Shown here piece by piece: positions 7,369 through 16,736 of a stretch of 64,000 nucleotides of DNA. Both the position numbers and the translations under genes were made by a program. Each line of letters begins with the position of its first letter. Position 1 is the stretch's first letter. Below the pieces are notes generated by a model. It had not been told where the DNA came from. It searched no databases and saw only the letters and a program-made list of their open reading frames with translations. The stretch comes from Planotetraspora thailandica (GTDB taxonomy: Bacteria; Actinomycetota; Actinomycetes; Streptosporangiales; Streptosporangiaceae), in the NCBI RefSeq assembly GCF_016863335.1, contig NZ_BOOR01000054.1, positions 1 through 64,000 of the forward strand, given 5' to 3'.

Positions 7369-7457
7369 CGAAATCGCATTCCCGCCTGGGGACACCGCCG
7401 CGGCAGGCCATGCGGGGGCGGGCGACGCCGTGAGCGGTGGGCGGGAATGCGATTTCG
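7369..7457. repeat. Long inverted repeat between thiC and the FHA gene
   Basis: Two 18-base arms are perfect inverted copies: CGAAATCGCATTCCCGCC at 7369-7386 and GGCGGGAATGCGATTTCG at 7440-7457. They enclose 53 GC-rich bases that can fold further. The element lies 34 bp after the thiC stop on the reverse strand and 66 bp before the FHA start. It may end thiC transcription or be a dispersed intergenic element. Confidence 0.75.
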
Positions 7458-7490
7458 TCGTGACGAGAACCGGACTCCCGCCCGCGCGCC

Positions 7491-9888
<2,398 letters not shown>

Positions 9889-9911
9889 CCGGGCTGATCG
9901 CGGGTTTGCGG

Positions 9912-10769
9912 CTACCCGGTGATGAGGCGGATCGCCTGGTCGCCTGCCTGGACCGTCCAGCCGTCGTCGTGGTGTGCCAGCACCGTACCGGGAGCGGCCG
10001 GCCCGTCGGATGAGATGAGCCGCAGGCCGGTGACGATCGCCTCCGTGCCGTCGAGCAGCACGCGGGCCTGAGGAGAGGTGACGTTCAGGGCGGCGACCTT
10101 GCGCCGGAGCGTGGCAGCGGGCTCGGTGAGGTCGATACGGCGCTCCGCCTCGGTGTAGAACGGCGCTTCCGTGGCTTTCGCCGGGTCCTGCGGAGTGCCG
10201 CGTTCGCCGGCGACGGCCCGGGCGACGCCCTCGTCGAGCACCTCGGCCAGCATCTCGTTCCACGCGGCGAACAGGGCGGGTCCGTCGAGGTCGTCAGGCA
10301 GGGGGCGCTCGCGCTGGCTGAGGATGGCTCCGGTGTCGAACTCCGCCTCCGTCCGGTGCAGGGTGGCCCCGACCGTGGTGGCTCCCTCGTAGATGAGCCG
10401 TCCCGGATTGGGGCCACGGCCGACCGGCAAGGGCGACGGGTGCAGGTTGAGCGCGCCGTACTTCGGGAGGCCGAGGATCTCGGCGGGGATCAGCCGCGGG
10501 AAGGCCGCGGATATGACCAGGTCGGGAACCAGCGAGGCGATGACCGGGGCGGCGACCGACCGCAGGTCGCGGGTGACCAGCACGCTGGTCTCCCGGGGGA
10601 GTTGCAGCACGAACGGCGCCGCGTTCTTGTCGTATCGGTCGCTGGTGCCGACCGGCGGCGTCACCACCAGCACGATTTCGTGGCCGCGCCGTTCCGCCCA
10701 TTCAGCGATCACGTTGTAACCGGGCAAATATGCGTTCAAGGTCACAATTCGCAATGAATCGGTATTCAC
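9912..10769 (-). CDS. Formyltransferase-family protein
   Basis: The protein has 285 residues. Its first 190 resemble the catalytic domain of methionyl-tRNA and related formyltransferases: a Rossmann-like start, then ISAAFPRLIP, then NLHPSPLPVGRGPNPGR. That block carries the family's Asn-x-His-Pro-Ser-x-Leu-Pro core, but the usual RG(A/R)-x-P is replaced by GRGPNP. The C-terminal part (about 200-285) resembles the small OB-fold-like domain. It is not the housekeeping fmt, which normally sits with def or priA. A role in antibiotic- or sugar-type N-formylation, or in an unusual one-carbon transfer, is possible. The GTG at 10769 lacks a ribosome site, and TATATG stands 13 bp upstream, so the transcript may be nearly leaderless. 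Confidence 0.8.
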   Translation of the reverse strand: MNTDSLRIVTLNAYLPGYNVIAEWAERRGHEIVLVVTPPVGTSDRYDKNAAPFVLQLPRETSVLVTRDLRSVAAPVIASLVPDLVISAAFPRLIPAEILGLPKYGALNLHPSPLPVGRGPNPGRLIYEGATTVGATLHRTEAEFDTGAILSQRERPLPDDLDGPALFAAWNEMLAEVLDEGVARAVAGERGTPQDPAKATEAPFYTEAERRIDLTEPAATLRRKVAALNVTSPQARVLLDGTEAIVTGLRLISSDGPAAPGTVLAHHDDGWTVQAGDQAIRLITG

Positions 10770-10798
10770 CGGGGCAGTGTGCCATATAGAGGTTAATG

Positions 10799-11572
10799 TC
10801 AGGCGAAGCGCTCGATGGTCACGGGGATGAGCCCCTGAAAACGCATCTCCGTGGTCAGCTCCCGCAGCAGCGGGCCGATCGCTGTGGCGTACGGACCGGC
10901 CAGCAACGCCGTCACGTCGAGTCCCGTCGCGTCCAGCCCCCCGGCGACGCCCGCACCGATCCGGCGGAGGTCCCAAGTGAACAGGTCGGCGCCCGCGTGC
11001 AGCCGGGCCGTACCGGCGACCCGGGCGTGCGGATCGGCGGCGAGGTCCATGCTCCACACGTCGCGCAGGTGGGCGAGGTGGCCGGAGTCCAACTGCCCGG
11101 CGAACAGAATCCGGTAGACCCGCCTGTCGTGGTACCCCTCGGGGACCTCCGGCGGGCCGAACAGCAGGGGAGCGGAGCTCGGGAACGGCTCACGGTCGTG
11201 GAACCTGCTCCGCAACGCGGTCTCGCCGGGAAGGTCCTCCCCGGCGAGACCGCGGTAGACGCTCTCGGCTTCGCTCCTGCGGGCCGCGACGATCCGGGAC
11301 CGGAGCAGCGGGTCCCTGCGCATCTCGCGGCTGAACGCCGCCGAGTTCCACCATTCACCGTCCGCGGCGCTCCACCCGACCGAGTCGAGGCCGACGGCCG
11401 CATGGTCGTCGCCGTACACGTACTCCTCGACGACGATCCCGTCCACCCGGGCGGGGCCGGTCTCAGAGTCGGTCTCAGAGTCGGTCTCAGAAAGGACCAG
11501 GTAATAGTCGAACGGGGACGAGGACGAGCCGACGACCGCCGTTTCGCTCAGGCGGTTGATTCCGGTAGCCAT
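10799..11572 (-). CDS. Uncharacterised 257-residue protein
   Basis: I do not recognise this protein. It is acidic and soluble-looking, with no signal peptide or membrane helix. Near residues 29-38 it carries a short acidic run, SETDSETDSE, encoded by a 12-bp tandem repeat. Later parts contain LLFGPPEVPEGYHDRRVYRI-like loops and a C-terminal region, LLAGPYATAIGPLLREL, that looks helical. Codon use matches the neighbours, so it is a real gene. I chose ATG 11572; an upstream ATG at 11581 adds three residues. It lies 29 bp before the formyltransferase start on the same strand and may share its transcript. Confidence 0.7.
   Translation of the reverse strand: MATGINRLSETAVVGSSSSPFDYYLVLSETDSETDSETGPARVDGIVVEEYVYGDDHAAVGLDSVGWSAADGEWWNSAAFSREMRRDPLLRSRIVAARRSEAESVYRGLAGEDLPGETALRSRFHDREPFPSSAPLLFGPPEVPEGYHDRRVYRILFAGQLDSGHLAHLRDVWSMDLAADPHARVAGTARLHAGADLFTWDLRRIGAGVAGGLDATGLDVTALLAGPYATAIGPLLRELTTEMRFQGLIPVTIERFA
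11459..11490 (-). repeat. 12-bp tandem repeat inside a coding region
   Basis: The word GGTCTCAGAGTC occurs twice in full (11459-11470, 11471-11482) and a third time as its first eight bases (11483-11490). On the coding strand it encodes repeated Ser-Glu-Thr-Asp. Because the unit is a multiple of three, copy-number changes would keep the frame. Confidence 0.85.
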
Positions 11573-11603
11573 ACGGCACATTCTTCTCGTCCTCGTCCAC
11601 AGG

Positions 11604-12470
11604 TCAGGCGCCGGCCAGTTCGGCGAGCACGTCGCGGGCGGCCGGGCGCCAGCCGAGCTCCGCGCGGGCGCGGGCGCTGGTGACCTGCTGGTCGAGGGCG
11701 AACGCGTCGGCGAGCGGGCCCATCTGCTCATACGCCTGTTCGAGCGTGATGGAGGCGACCTTCCCGGGGATCCCGTTCGCCTCGGCGACGGCGCGGGCGA
11801 TCTCCAGCACGGTCGGCGCCTGGTCGGCGGCGGCGAGGTACTTGCGGCCGGGTTCGGCGCCGAGGGCGAGCACGTACAGTTCGGCGACGTCGTCGACGTG
11901 GACGACGGCCCACCGGTTCGAGCCCGTCCCGATGTAACGGACCTCGCCGTCGCGCCGGGCGGGCTTGGCGTAGAACTCCTCGATCAGGCCGCGGCCGCCG
12001 CCGTACACGACGCCCGGCATCACCAGGACGGGCCGGCCGCCCTGACCTGCGCGGGCGAGCACCTGCGCGTCGCTGCCCGGCAGCCAGGAGACCAGCGCGG
12101 GCGGAGCGGCAGGGGAGTCCTCGTCGGCCACGCCGGTGGTGTCGCCGTACACCCAGGTTCCGCTGGTGTGCACGTACGGGCGGTCGCCCGCGCCGTCCAG
12201 CATCGCCGTCGCCGCGGCCAGGCCGATCTCGGCGACCTCCGGTCCCTGGTGCTGGGCGAGGTTGATGACGCCGTCGGCGTCGTCCGCGGCCTTGCGGAGG
12301 ATGTCGAGGTCGGTCAGCCCGCCGCGCACGACCTCGGCGCCGAGCGCGCTCACCGTGCGATCGGCGGCGTCGCTGCGGGCCAGGCCGCTGACGGTGTGCC
12401 CATGTGCGGTGAGGGCACGGATGACCGCCTGGCCGAGATACCCGGAGCCGCCGGTGATGAAGACCTTCAT
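11604..12470 (-). CDS. NAD(P)-dependent epimerase/dehydratase-type SDR
   Basis: This 288-residue extended or atypical short-chain dehydrogenase has a nucleotide-binding GGSGYLG motif at residues 7-13. A VHTSGTWVYGD stretch stands where the catalytic Tyr region of epimerases lies, and the C-terminal half binds the substrate. The usual Tyr-x3-Lys pair is not clear, which is common in the atypical group. Such proteins act as nucleotide-sugar epimerases, carbonyl reductases or NADPH sensors, and the substrate here cannot be read. The gene is divergent from the LysR regulator at 12731, with a decayed SDR fragment in the gap. That LysR protein likely controls it. Confidence 0.85.
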   Translation of the reverse strand: MKVFITGGSGYLGQAVIRALTAHGHTVSGLARSDAADRTVSALGAEVVRGGLTDLDILRKAADDADGVINLAQHQGPEVAEIGLAAATAMLDGAGDRPYVHTSGTWVYGDTTGVADEDSPAAPPALVSWLPGSDAQVLARAGQGGRPVLVMPGVVYGGGRGLIEEFYAKPARRDGEVRYIGTGSNRWAVVHVDDVAELYVLALGAEPGRKYLAAADQAPTVLEIARAVAEANGIPGKVASITLEQAYEQMGPLADAFALDQQVTSARARAELGWRPAARDVLAELAGA

Positions 12471-12514
12471 GGTGCTGAGTTCCTTCTGTGTGAGTTGTGC
12501 GTGAGTCGTGCGAG

Positions 12515-12665
12515 AAGAGTCCGATCAGCACGTTCACGGCGAACACGTGCTCCAGCCCGTCCACGGTCTCGACCGCGGCATTGTGGATCACCGCGCCCGG
12601 TCCGCGTTCCTGGCGTGCAGCGTCACGTCGTGGCCCTCGGCGGTGAGGACTCTTTTCACGCCGTC
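12515..12665 (-). pseudogene. Remnant of a second SDR gene
   Basis: On the reverse strand, two pieces in different frames read like a dehydrogenase. First comes VKRVLTAEGHDVTLHARNADRAR, interrupted here only for description, which ends at a TGA. Then comes IHNAAVETVDGLEHVFAVNV, matching the SDR NAG and FAVN regions. The glycine-rich start, most of the middle and all of the C-terminus are missing, and the pieces are joined by a deletion that breaks the frame. The remnant fills much of the gap between the intact SDR gene and the LysR gene. Confidence 0.6.
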
Positions 12666-12730
12666 CACTCTGATCCGCGGACGCGGGGGCCGTCCAAGAC
12701 CTTTGCGGGAGGCGGTAATACCCTCAGGGC

Positions 12731-13603
12731 ATGGCGTATGCAGATGTCGACCTGCGGAAAATCCGCTACTTCATGGCGGTGGCGGACGAGCTCAACTTCG
12801 GCCGGGCCGCGGAGCGGCTGCACATCGCCCAGCCGGTGTTGTCCCGGCAGATCCAGGCTCTGGAAAAGGAGCTGAACGCGGAACTGTTCACCCGGGACAA
12901 GCGCAGGACCGCGCTGACGGCGGCAGGGAAGCAGCTGGTCGTCGACGCCGAACTGCTGCTCGCCGGCGCCGAGGCGCTGCGCCGCCGGGTGGCCCAGGCG
13001 GCCCGCGCGGCGGACACCTTCACCGTGGGCTTCATGCCCGGCCTCACCGTCACGGGCCCGGTGCGCGCCCTGGGCCGCGCTCATCCCGGTCTCACCGTCG
13101 ACGTGCTGCGCACCGGATGGGCCGACCAGGTGGCCGTGCTGCACGACGGCCGGGCCGACATCGGCTACGTGCGCCTTCCCGTCGATCCAGCCGGCCTGGA
13201 GATGCGGCCGCTGTTCAGCGAGCGGCGGGGCGTGCTGCTTCCCGCCGATCATCGGCTGGCCGGCGAGGAGTCCCTGCACATCGCCGACCTCGCCGACGAG
13301 CACCTGCTCCAGCATCCGGACGCCGTGCCGGAGTGGAGCCGCGTCGCCGCGGAGATGCGCGAACCGCGCCAGGTCGCGTCCAGTACGGCGGAGCGCACCG
13401 TGGAGGAGAAGCTCGAACACGTGGCCACCGGCCGGGGGATCAGCATCCTCCCGGAGTCGACGGCCATGTATTACCAGCGGCCCGACGTCGTCTACGTGCC
13501 CATCCTCGACATCCCGCCCAATGAGGTGGCCCTCGCCTGGCTGTCGGCGCGCCGCGACCCGCTCATCGCCGAGTTCGCCGCCCTGGCCACCAAGATGTCC
13601 TGA
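12731..13603 (+). CDS. LysR-family transcriptional regulator
   Basis: This regulator has 290 residues. An N-terminal winged helix (about 6-65) shows the LysR signature NFGRAAERLHIAQPVLSRQI, and a two-lobe effector-binding domain spans about 90-290. It is divergent from an SDR gene, the classical layout in which a LysR protein controls itself and the neighbour. The intergenic region is 260 bp but contains a dehydrogenase remnant, so the promoter probably lies within the last 60 bp before the ATG. The effector is unknown. Confidence 0.93.
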   Translation: MAYADVDLRKIRYFMAVADELNFGRAAERLHIAQPVLSRQIQALEKELNAELFTRDKRRTALTAAGKQLVVDAELLLAGAEALRRRVAQAARAADTFTVGFMPGLTVTGPVRALGRAHPGLTVDVLRTGWADQVAVLHDGRADIGYVRLPVDPAGLEMRPLFSERRGVLLPADHRLAGEESLHIADLADEHLLQHPDAVPEWSRVAAEMREPRQVASSTAERTVEEKLEHVATGRGISILPESTAMYYQRPDVVYVPILDIPPNEVALAWLSARRDPLIAEFAALATKMS

Positions 13604-13608
13604 GCCCG

Positions 13609-13690
13609 TCAGCGATCACTCAGTCGCCGGACGACATCGTCGAGCCGGGTACGGAGCGGGGCGACCTCCTCGTGCGGGTTGTACGTGCTC
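13609..13690 (-). pseudogene. Possible 3' remnant downstream of thrC
   Basis: Just beyond the thrC stop a reverse frame reads TYNPHEEVAPLRTRLDDVV and ends at a TGA, with strong third-position GC bias. The Y-N-x-H/E-E-E-V pattern recalls the last helix of class-V aminotransferases and cysteine desulfurases. No start belongs to it, so it would be a leftover C-terminus. The stretch is short and the call is weak. Confidence 0.25.
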
Positions 13691-13703
13691 GCGGTTCCCG
13701 CCG

Positions 13704-14921
13704 TCAGACGAGGTGGCCGTCCACCGGGAGGACAGGCGCGTCCACCGGCACCGTCGCCGGGTATTTCAGGCCGGCTCCGGTGTTCAGGACCACGACCTGT
13801 TCGTCCGCGCCGATCCATCCCGACGCGCGCAGCTTGCGCGCCGCGGCGAAGGCCGCCGCGCCCTCGGGGCAGACCCACGTCCCCTCCAGGGCCGCGACCT
13901 GCCGCAGCTCGTCCAGCAGTTCGCCGTCGGTGACCGTGACCGCCGTGCCGGACGTCTCCGCCAGCGCCTTCAGGATGAGGAAGTCTCCGAGAGGCTTGGG
14001 CACGTTGATGCCGAACGCGACGGTACGGGATCCCTCCCAGAAGCGGCTCTCCTGCTCTCCGGCCTCGAACGCGCGGACGATCGGCGCACATCCTTCCGCC
14101 TGTACGGCGACCAGCCGGGGCAGGGGGCCAGAGATCCAGCCCAGCTCGCGCAGCTCGTTCAGGGCCTTGTGGATGCCGATCAGGCCGACCCCGCCTCCGG
14201 TCGGGTAGAGGATCACGTCGGGCATGCGCCAGCCGAGCTGTTCGACGATCTCGATGCCCATGGTCTTCTTACCCTCGATGCGGTACGGCTCCTTGAGCGT
14301 CGAGGTGTCGAAGACCCGGCCGCCGGAGGCAGCGATGAGCTCGCCGACGATCCGCCCGGCGTCGCTGATCAGGCCGTCGACCAGATGCAGATCGGCCCCC
14401 GAGGCCACGCACTCCCGCCGGGTGATCTCAGGCGCGTCCACCGGCATGACGATCGTGGTGGCAAGCCCGGCGCGTGCGCCGTACAGGGCCCAGGCGGCGC
14501 CAGCGTTGCCGTTGGTCGGCATCGCCAGCCGCTCGATCCCCAGCTCGGCCGCGCGGGACACGCCGACCGCGGCGCCACGCGCCTTGAACGAGCCGGTGGG
14601 GATCAGGCCCTCGTCCTTCATCAGCAACCGCGGCAGGCCGATCCGCTCGCCGTACCGCGCCATCGGCAGCAACGGGGTCAAGCCCTCGCCGAGGGTGGTC
14701 ACCGCCTGCGGGCTCCTGACCGGGAGCAGCTCGTGGTAGCGCCACAGGTCGGGGGAGCGGAGCGCGAAGTCACCGGGGCTCACCGAGTCGCGAACGGCAG
14801 CCAGGTCGTAGCGGGCCAGCAGCGGTGATCCGCATGCTTTGCAGAGGTTCTGCGGCTGCTCGCTGTCGTGCTCGGCCCCGCACCGGCCACACTCCAAATG
14901 GGTCAGCTGGCTGAAACTCAC
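13704..14921 (-). CDS. thrC: Threonine synthase-type PLP enzyme
   Basis: The enzyme converts O-phosphohomoserine to threonine using pyridoxal phosphate. The protein has 405 residues. An N-terminal zinc-ribbon-like segment has two Cys pairs (C-x2-C near 11-14, C-x2-C near 27-30). The PLP Lys lies in SFKARG near residue 112, and the phosphate loop is PTGGGVGLIG. The zinc ribbon and length fit the class found in archaea and actinomycetes, and some members act on other substrates. It is not beside hom or thrB here, so it may be a second threonine synthase or a related lyase. A possible gene remnant follows its stop, and the LysR gene converges on it. Confidence 0.85.
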   Translation of the reverse strand: MSFSQLTHLECGRCGAEHDSEQPQNLCKACGSPLLARYDLAAVRDSVSPGDFALRSPDLWRYHELLPVRSPQAVTTLGEGLTPLLPMARYGERIGLPRLLMKDEGLIPTGSFKARGAAVGVSRAAELGIERLAMPTNGNAGAAWALYGARAGLATTIVMPVDAPEITRRECVASGADLHLVDGLISDAGRIVGELIAASGGRVFDTSTLKEPYRIEGKKTMGIEIVEQLGWRMPDVILYPTGGGVGLIGIHKALNELRELGWISGPLPRLVAVQAEGCAPIVRAFEAGEQESRFWEGSRTVAFGINVPKPLGDFLILKALAETSGTAVTVTDGELLDELRQVAALEGTWVCPEGAAAFAAARKLRASGWIGADEQVVVLNTGAGLKYPATVPVDAPVLPVDGHLV

Positions 14922-15032
14922 ACCTGCTCCTCGGCTGCTGCTCTGATGGACACTCGACGAGAGCTACGCCGATACTGTGACATACGCCGTCAAGGGTCCG
15001 GCGGTCCGGGGCGGGGCCGCACGGGGGGTGCG

Positions 15033-15671
15033 TCAGAGCGCCGAGACCGATGCGGGCGCGCGTTCGGCCCGGCTGAACGCGCGGACGACGTTGACCGCGC
15101 CGTGGCGGCGCAGCGCGATGCGCGACAGCAGATCGACGACGGTCTCGACGGCCTCGGCAGGCAGCTCGGGCGTCGGGATCCCGGCGCTGTAGGCCAGGTC
15201 GTCGCAGTGGATGACGATCTCCAGCAGCCGGCTCGTCACGAAGTCGTCGAGGCTGATCGCCCACGGCCCCCACGTGGGACGCCGCACCGGCCGGGAGGGC
15301 GCCCCCGGCAGCACCTCACGCAGTTCCCGGACCACGGCGTCGACCCGGCCGGCCAACGCGGCGGGGCCGTCCGCCGCGTCCTGTTCCCCGCTCGTCCTGA
15401 TGAGCACGTTGAACGGATCGTCGAGATCGGACCCGATCCAGCTCACCCGGGTGTAGTACTCGTGGATCGGAATGATCGGCTCGACGGGCACCGGTTCGGC
15501 GAGCACCTTGGGGATGAAGAAGATCTGCCCGGCGAGATGACCGGCGAGACCCTGGACGCTGAGTTTCGGCAACGCGCTCGGCCCGTGCCAGGCGGCGGCC
15601 ACCTCGGGGGAGGCGAGGAGTCTCGCCGCCGACGCGGCCGCCGTGAGGTAGAGCTCTCTGGTGTGGGGCAT
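15033..15671 (-). CDS. DinB-fold / maleylpyruvate isomerase-like protein
   Basis: This protein of 212 residues belongs to the four-helix DinB-like superfamily that includes mycothiol-dependent maleylpyruvate isomerase. The N-terminal SVQGLAGHLAGQIFF block and the C-terminal LEIVIHCDDLAYS block supply the metal-binding histidines typical of the fold. In actinomycetes these proteins use mycothiol as cofactor or thiol substrate, and many have unknown substrates. The middle contains a WGPWAISLDDF stretch seen in the family. It stands alone between thrC and a DUF4253 gene, all on the reverse strand, with gaps too large for an obvious operon. Confidence 0.8.
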   Translation of the reverse strand: MPHTRELYLTAAASAARLLASPEVAAAWHGPSALPKLSVQGLAGHLAGQIFFIPKVLAEPVPVEPIIPIHEYYTRVSWIGSDLDDPFNVLIRTSGEQDAADGPAALAGRVDAVVRELREVLPGAPSRPVRRPTWGPWAISLDDFVTSRLLEIVIHCDDLAYSAGIPTPELPAEAVETVVDLLSRIALRRHGAVNVVRAFSRAERAPASVSAL

Positions 15672-15758
15672 GCTGAAGCCTCCGACGGTCCGTGGTCGTG
15701 TCTCCGACGGCCAACGCCGCGTCGTGGCGAAGCATTCCGCAGGAGCATGGTCCGAGCC

Positions 15759-16589
15759 TCAGTCCCACCAGAAGGCCCAGCTGTTGACGCCGACCAACCG
15801 CTCGGCGTAAGCCCGGAGGGTGTACGGGCTGTGCCCCTGCTGGATGTTGTCCGGGCAGAAGGTGAAGTGCTCGGCCGCGACGTGCAGCGCGTGCTCCATG
15901 GTCGTGGGAGGAGCGGCGACGCTGACGTAGAGGGTGTCGAACCCGACCGCGACCACACGGGCGCCGAAGCGGCTCTCCCAACTGCGCAACATCGCGGACA
16001 GGGGCGGGGTCTCCTGATGGTTGCACGGGCCCGTCCAGCCCATCACCGTGAGGGCGTCCGCGCCGCGGTCGGCCGCCACGAGGCCGAGATGCCCGTGTTG
16101 CCCGTCGAGCTGCTTGGCGTACCAGTCGGCGGCTTCGCCCGGGTCGGCAGAGGGCTCGCCCGGCGGGGCCAGGCCGGGACATTCGGGGCCGAACGGCTCG
16201 AGATCCTCGAAGTCGTCGGTCCCTTCGTCGTCTTCCTCCTCCACCCACTCGGCCCATTCGTCCGCCATGTGGTCCGCCGCGTCGTACGCGTCGATCTCGG
16301 CGGCGGATTCGGGCGTGAGCTCGCCGCTTTCCCATGGCCGGTCGGTGGCGCCGTCGAGATCGTGCAGCAGAAGCAAGGGCCAAAGTCCCGACTGAGGGTG
16401 CCGGGCGCGGAAGGCCGCCCAGGTGGCACCGTCGATCGGCTGGTTGCTCATCCAGAAAACCGGTGCGGGGGACGAGTCCGCCGTCATGAGGCGCCCATCG
16501 GGCAGCGGGACGTCCAGCCTGCGGCCGGCGGCGCCGCCGCGAAACAACGGGGCAAGCGCTTCAGGCAGCGGGAAGTCACTGTCCGTCAT
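15759..16589 (-). CDS. DUF4253-domain protein
   Basis: The protein has 276 residues. The C-terminal 110 (about 165-276) match the DUF4253 pattern: W-F/L-G near TGPCN, a middle VVAVGFDTLYVSVA strand and a FCPDNIQQG segment followed by a C-terminal W-W. The middle (about 105-135) is strongly acidic, a run of Glu and Asp that is probably a flexible linker. There is no signal peptide or membrane helix. The domain is widespread in actinomycetes and of unknown function; a bacterial toxin-immunity role has been suggested for nearby families but nothing here supports it. Confidence 0.8.
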   Translation of the reverse strand: MTDSDFPLPEALAPLFRGGAAGRRLDVPLPDGRLMTADSSPAPVFWMSNQPIDGATWAAFRARHPQSGLWPLLLLHDLDGATDRPWESGELTPESAAEIDAYDAADHMADEWAEWVEEEDDEGTDDFEDLEPFGPECPGLAPPGEPSADPGEAADWYAKQLDGQHGHLGLVAADRGADALTVMGWTGPCNHQETPPLSAMLRSWESRFGARVVAVGFDTLYVSVAAPPTTMEHALHVAAEHFTFCPDNIQQGHSPYTLRAYAERLVGVNSWAFWWD

Positions 16590-16693
16590 CGGGGATCCTC
16601 ACGTGTCGGCTGATCGACTCTCCCAAGGGAGTGGTGAGGGCACCGTACTCGGGCAGACCGACAAGTCCGGCGATCACGGGTGTCGCCTGCAGA

Positions 16694-16730
16694 TGCCCAC
16701 GGCCCCGCCGTGGCCGCGGAGCCGTGGGCA
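16694..16730 (-). terminator. Hairpin terminator of the molybdenum hydroxylase operon
   Basis: Perfect 10-bp arms TGCCCACGGC (16694-16703) and GCCGTGGGCA (16721-16730) with a 17-base loop lie 6 bp past the reverse-strand stop at 16737. There is no long T-run, which is usual in this group. Confidence 0.7.
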
Positions 16731-16736
16731 ATGCGG

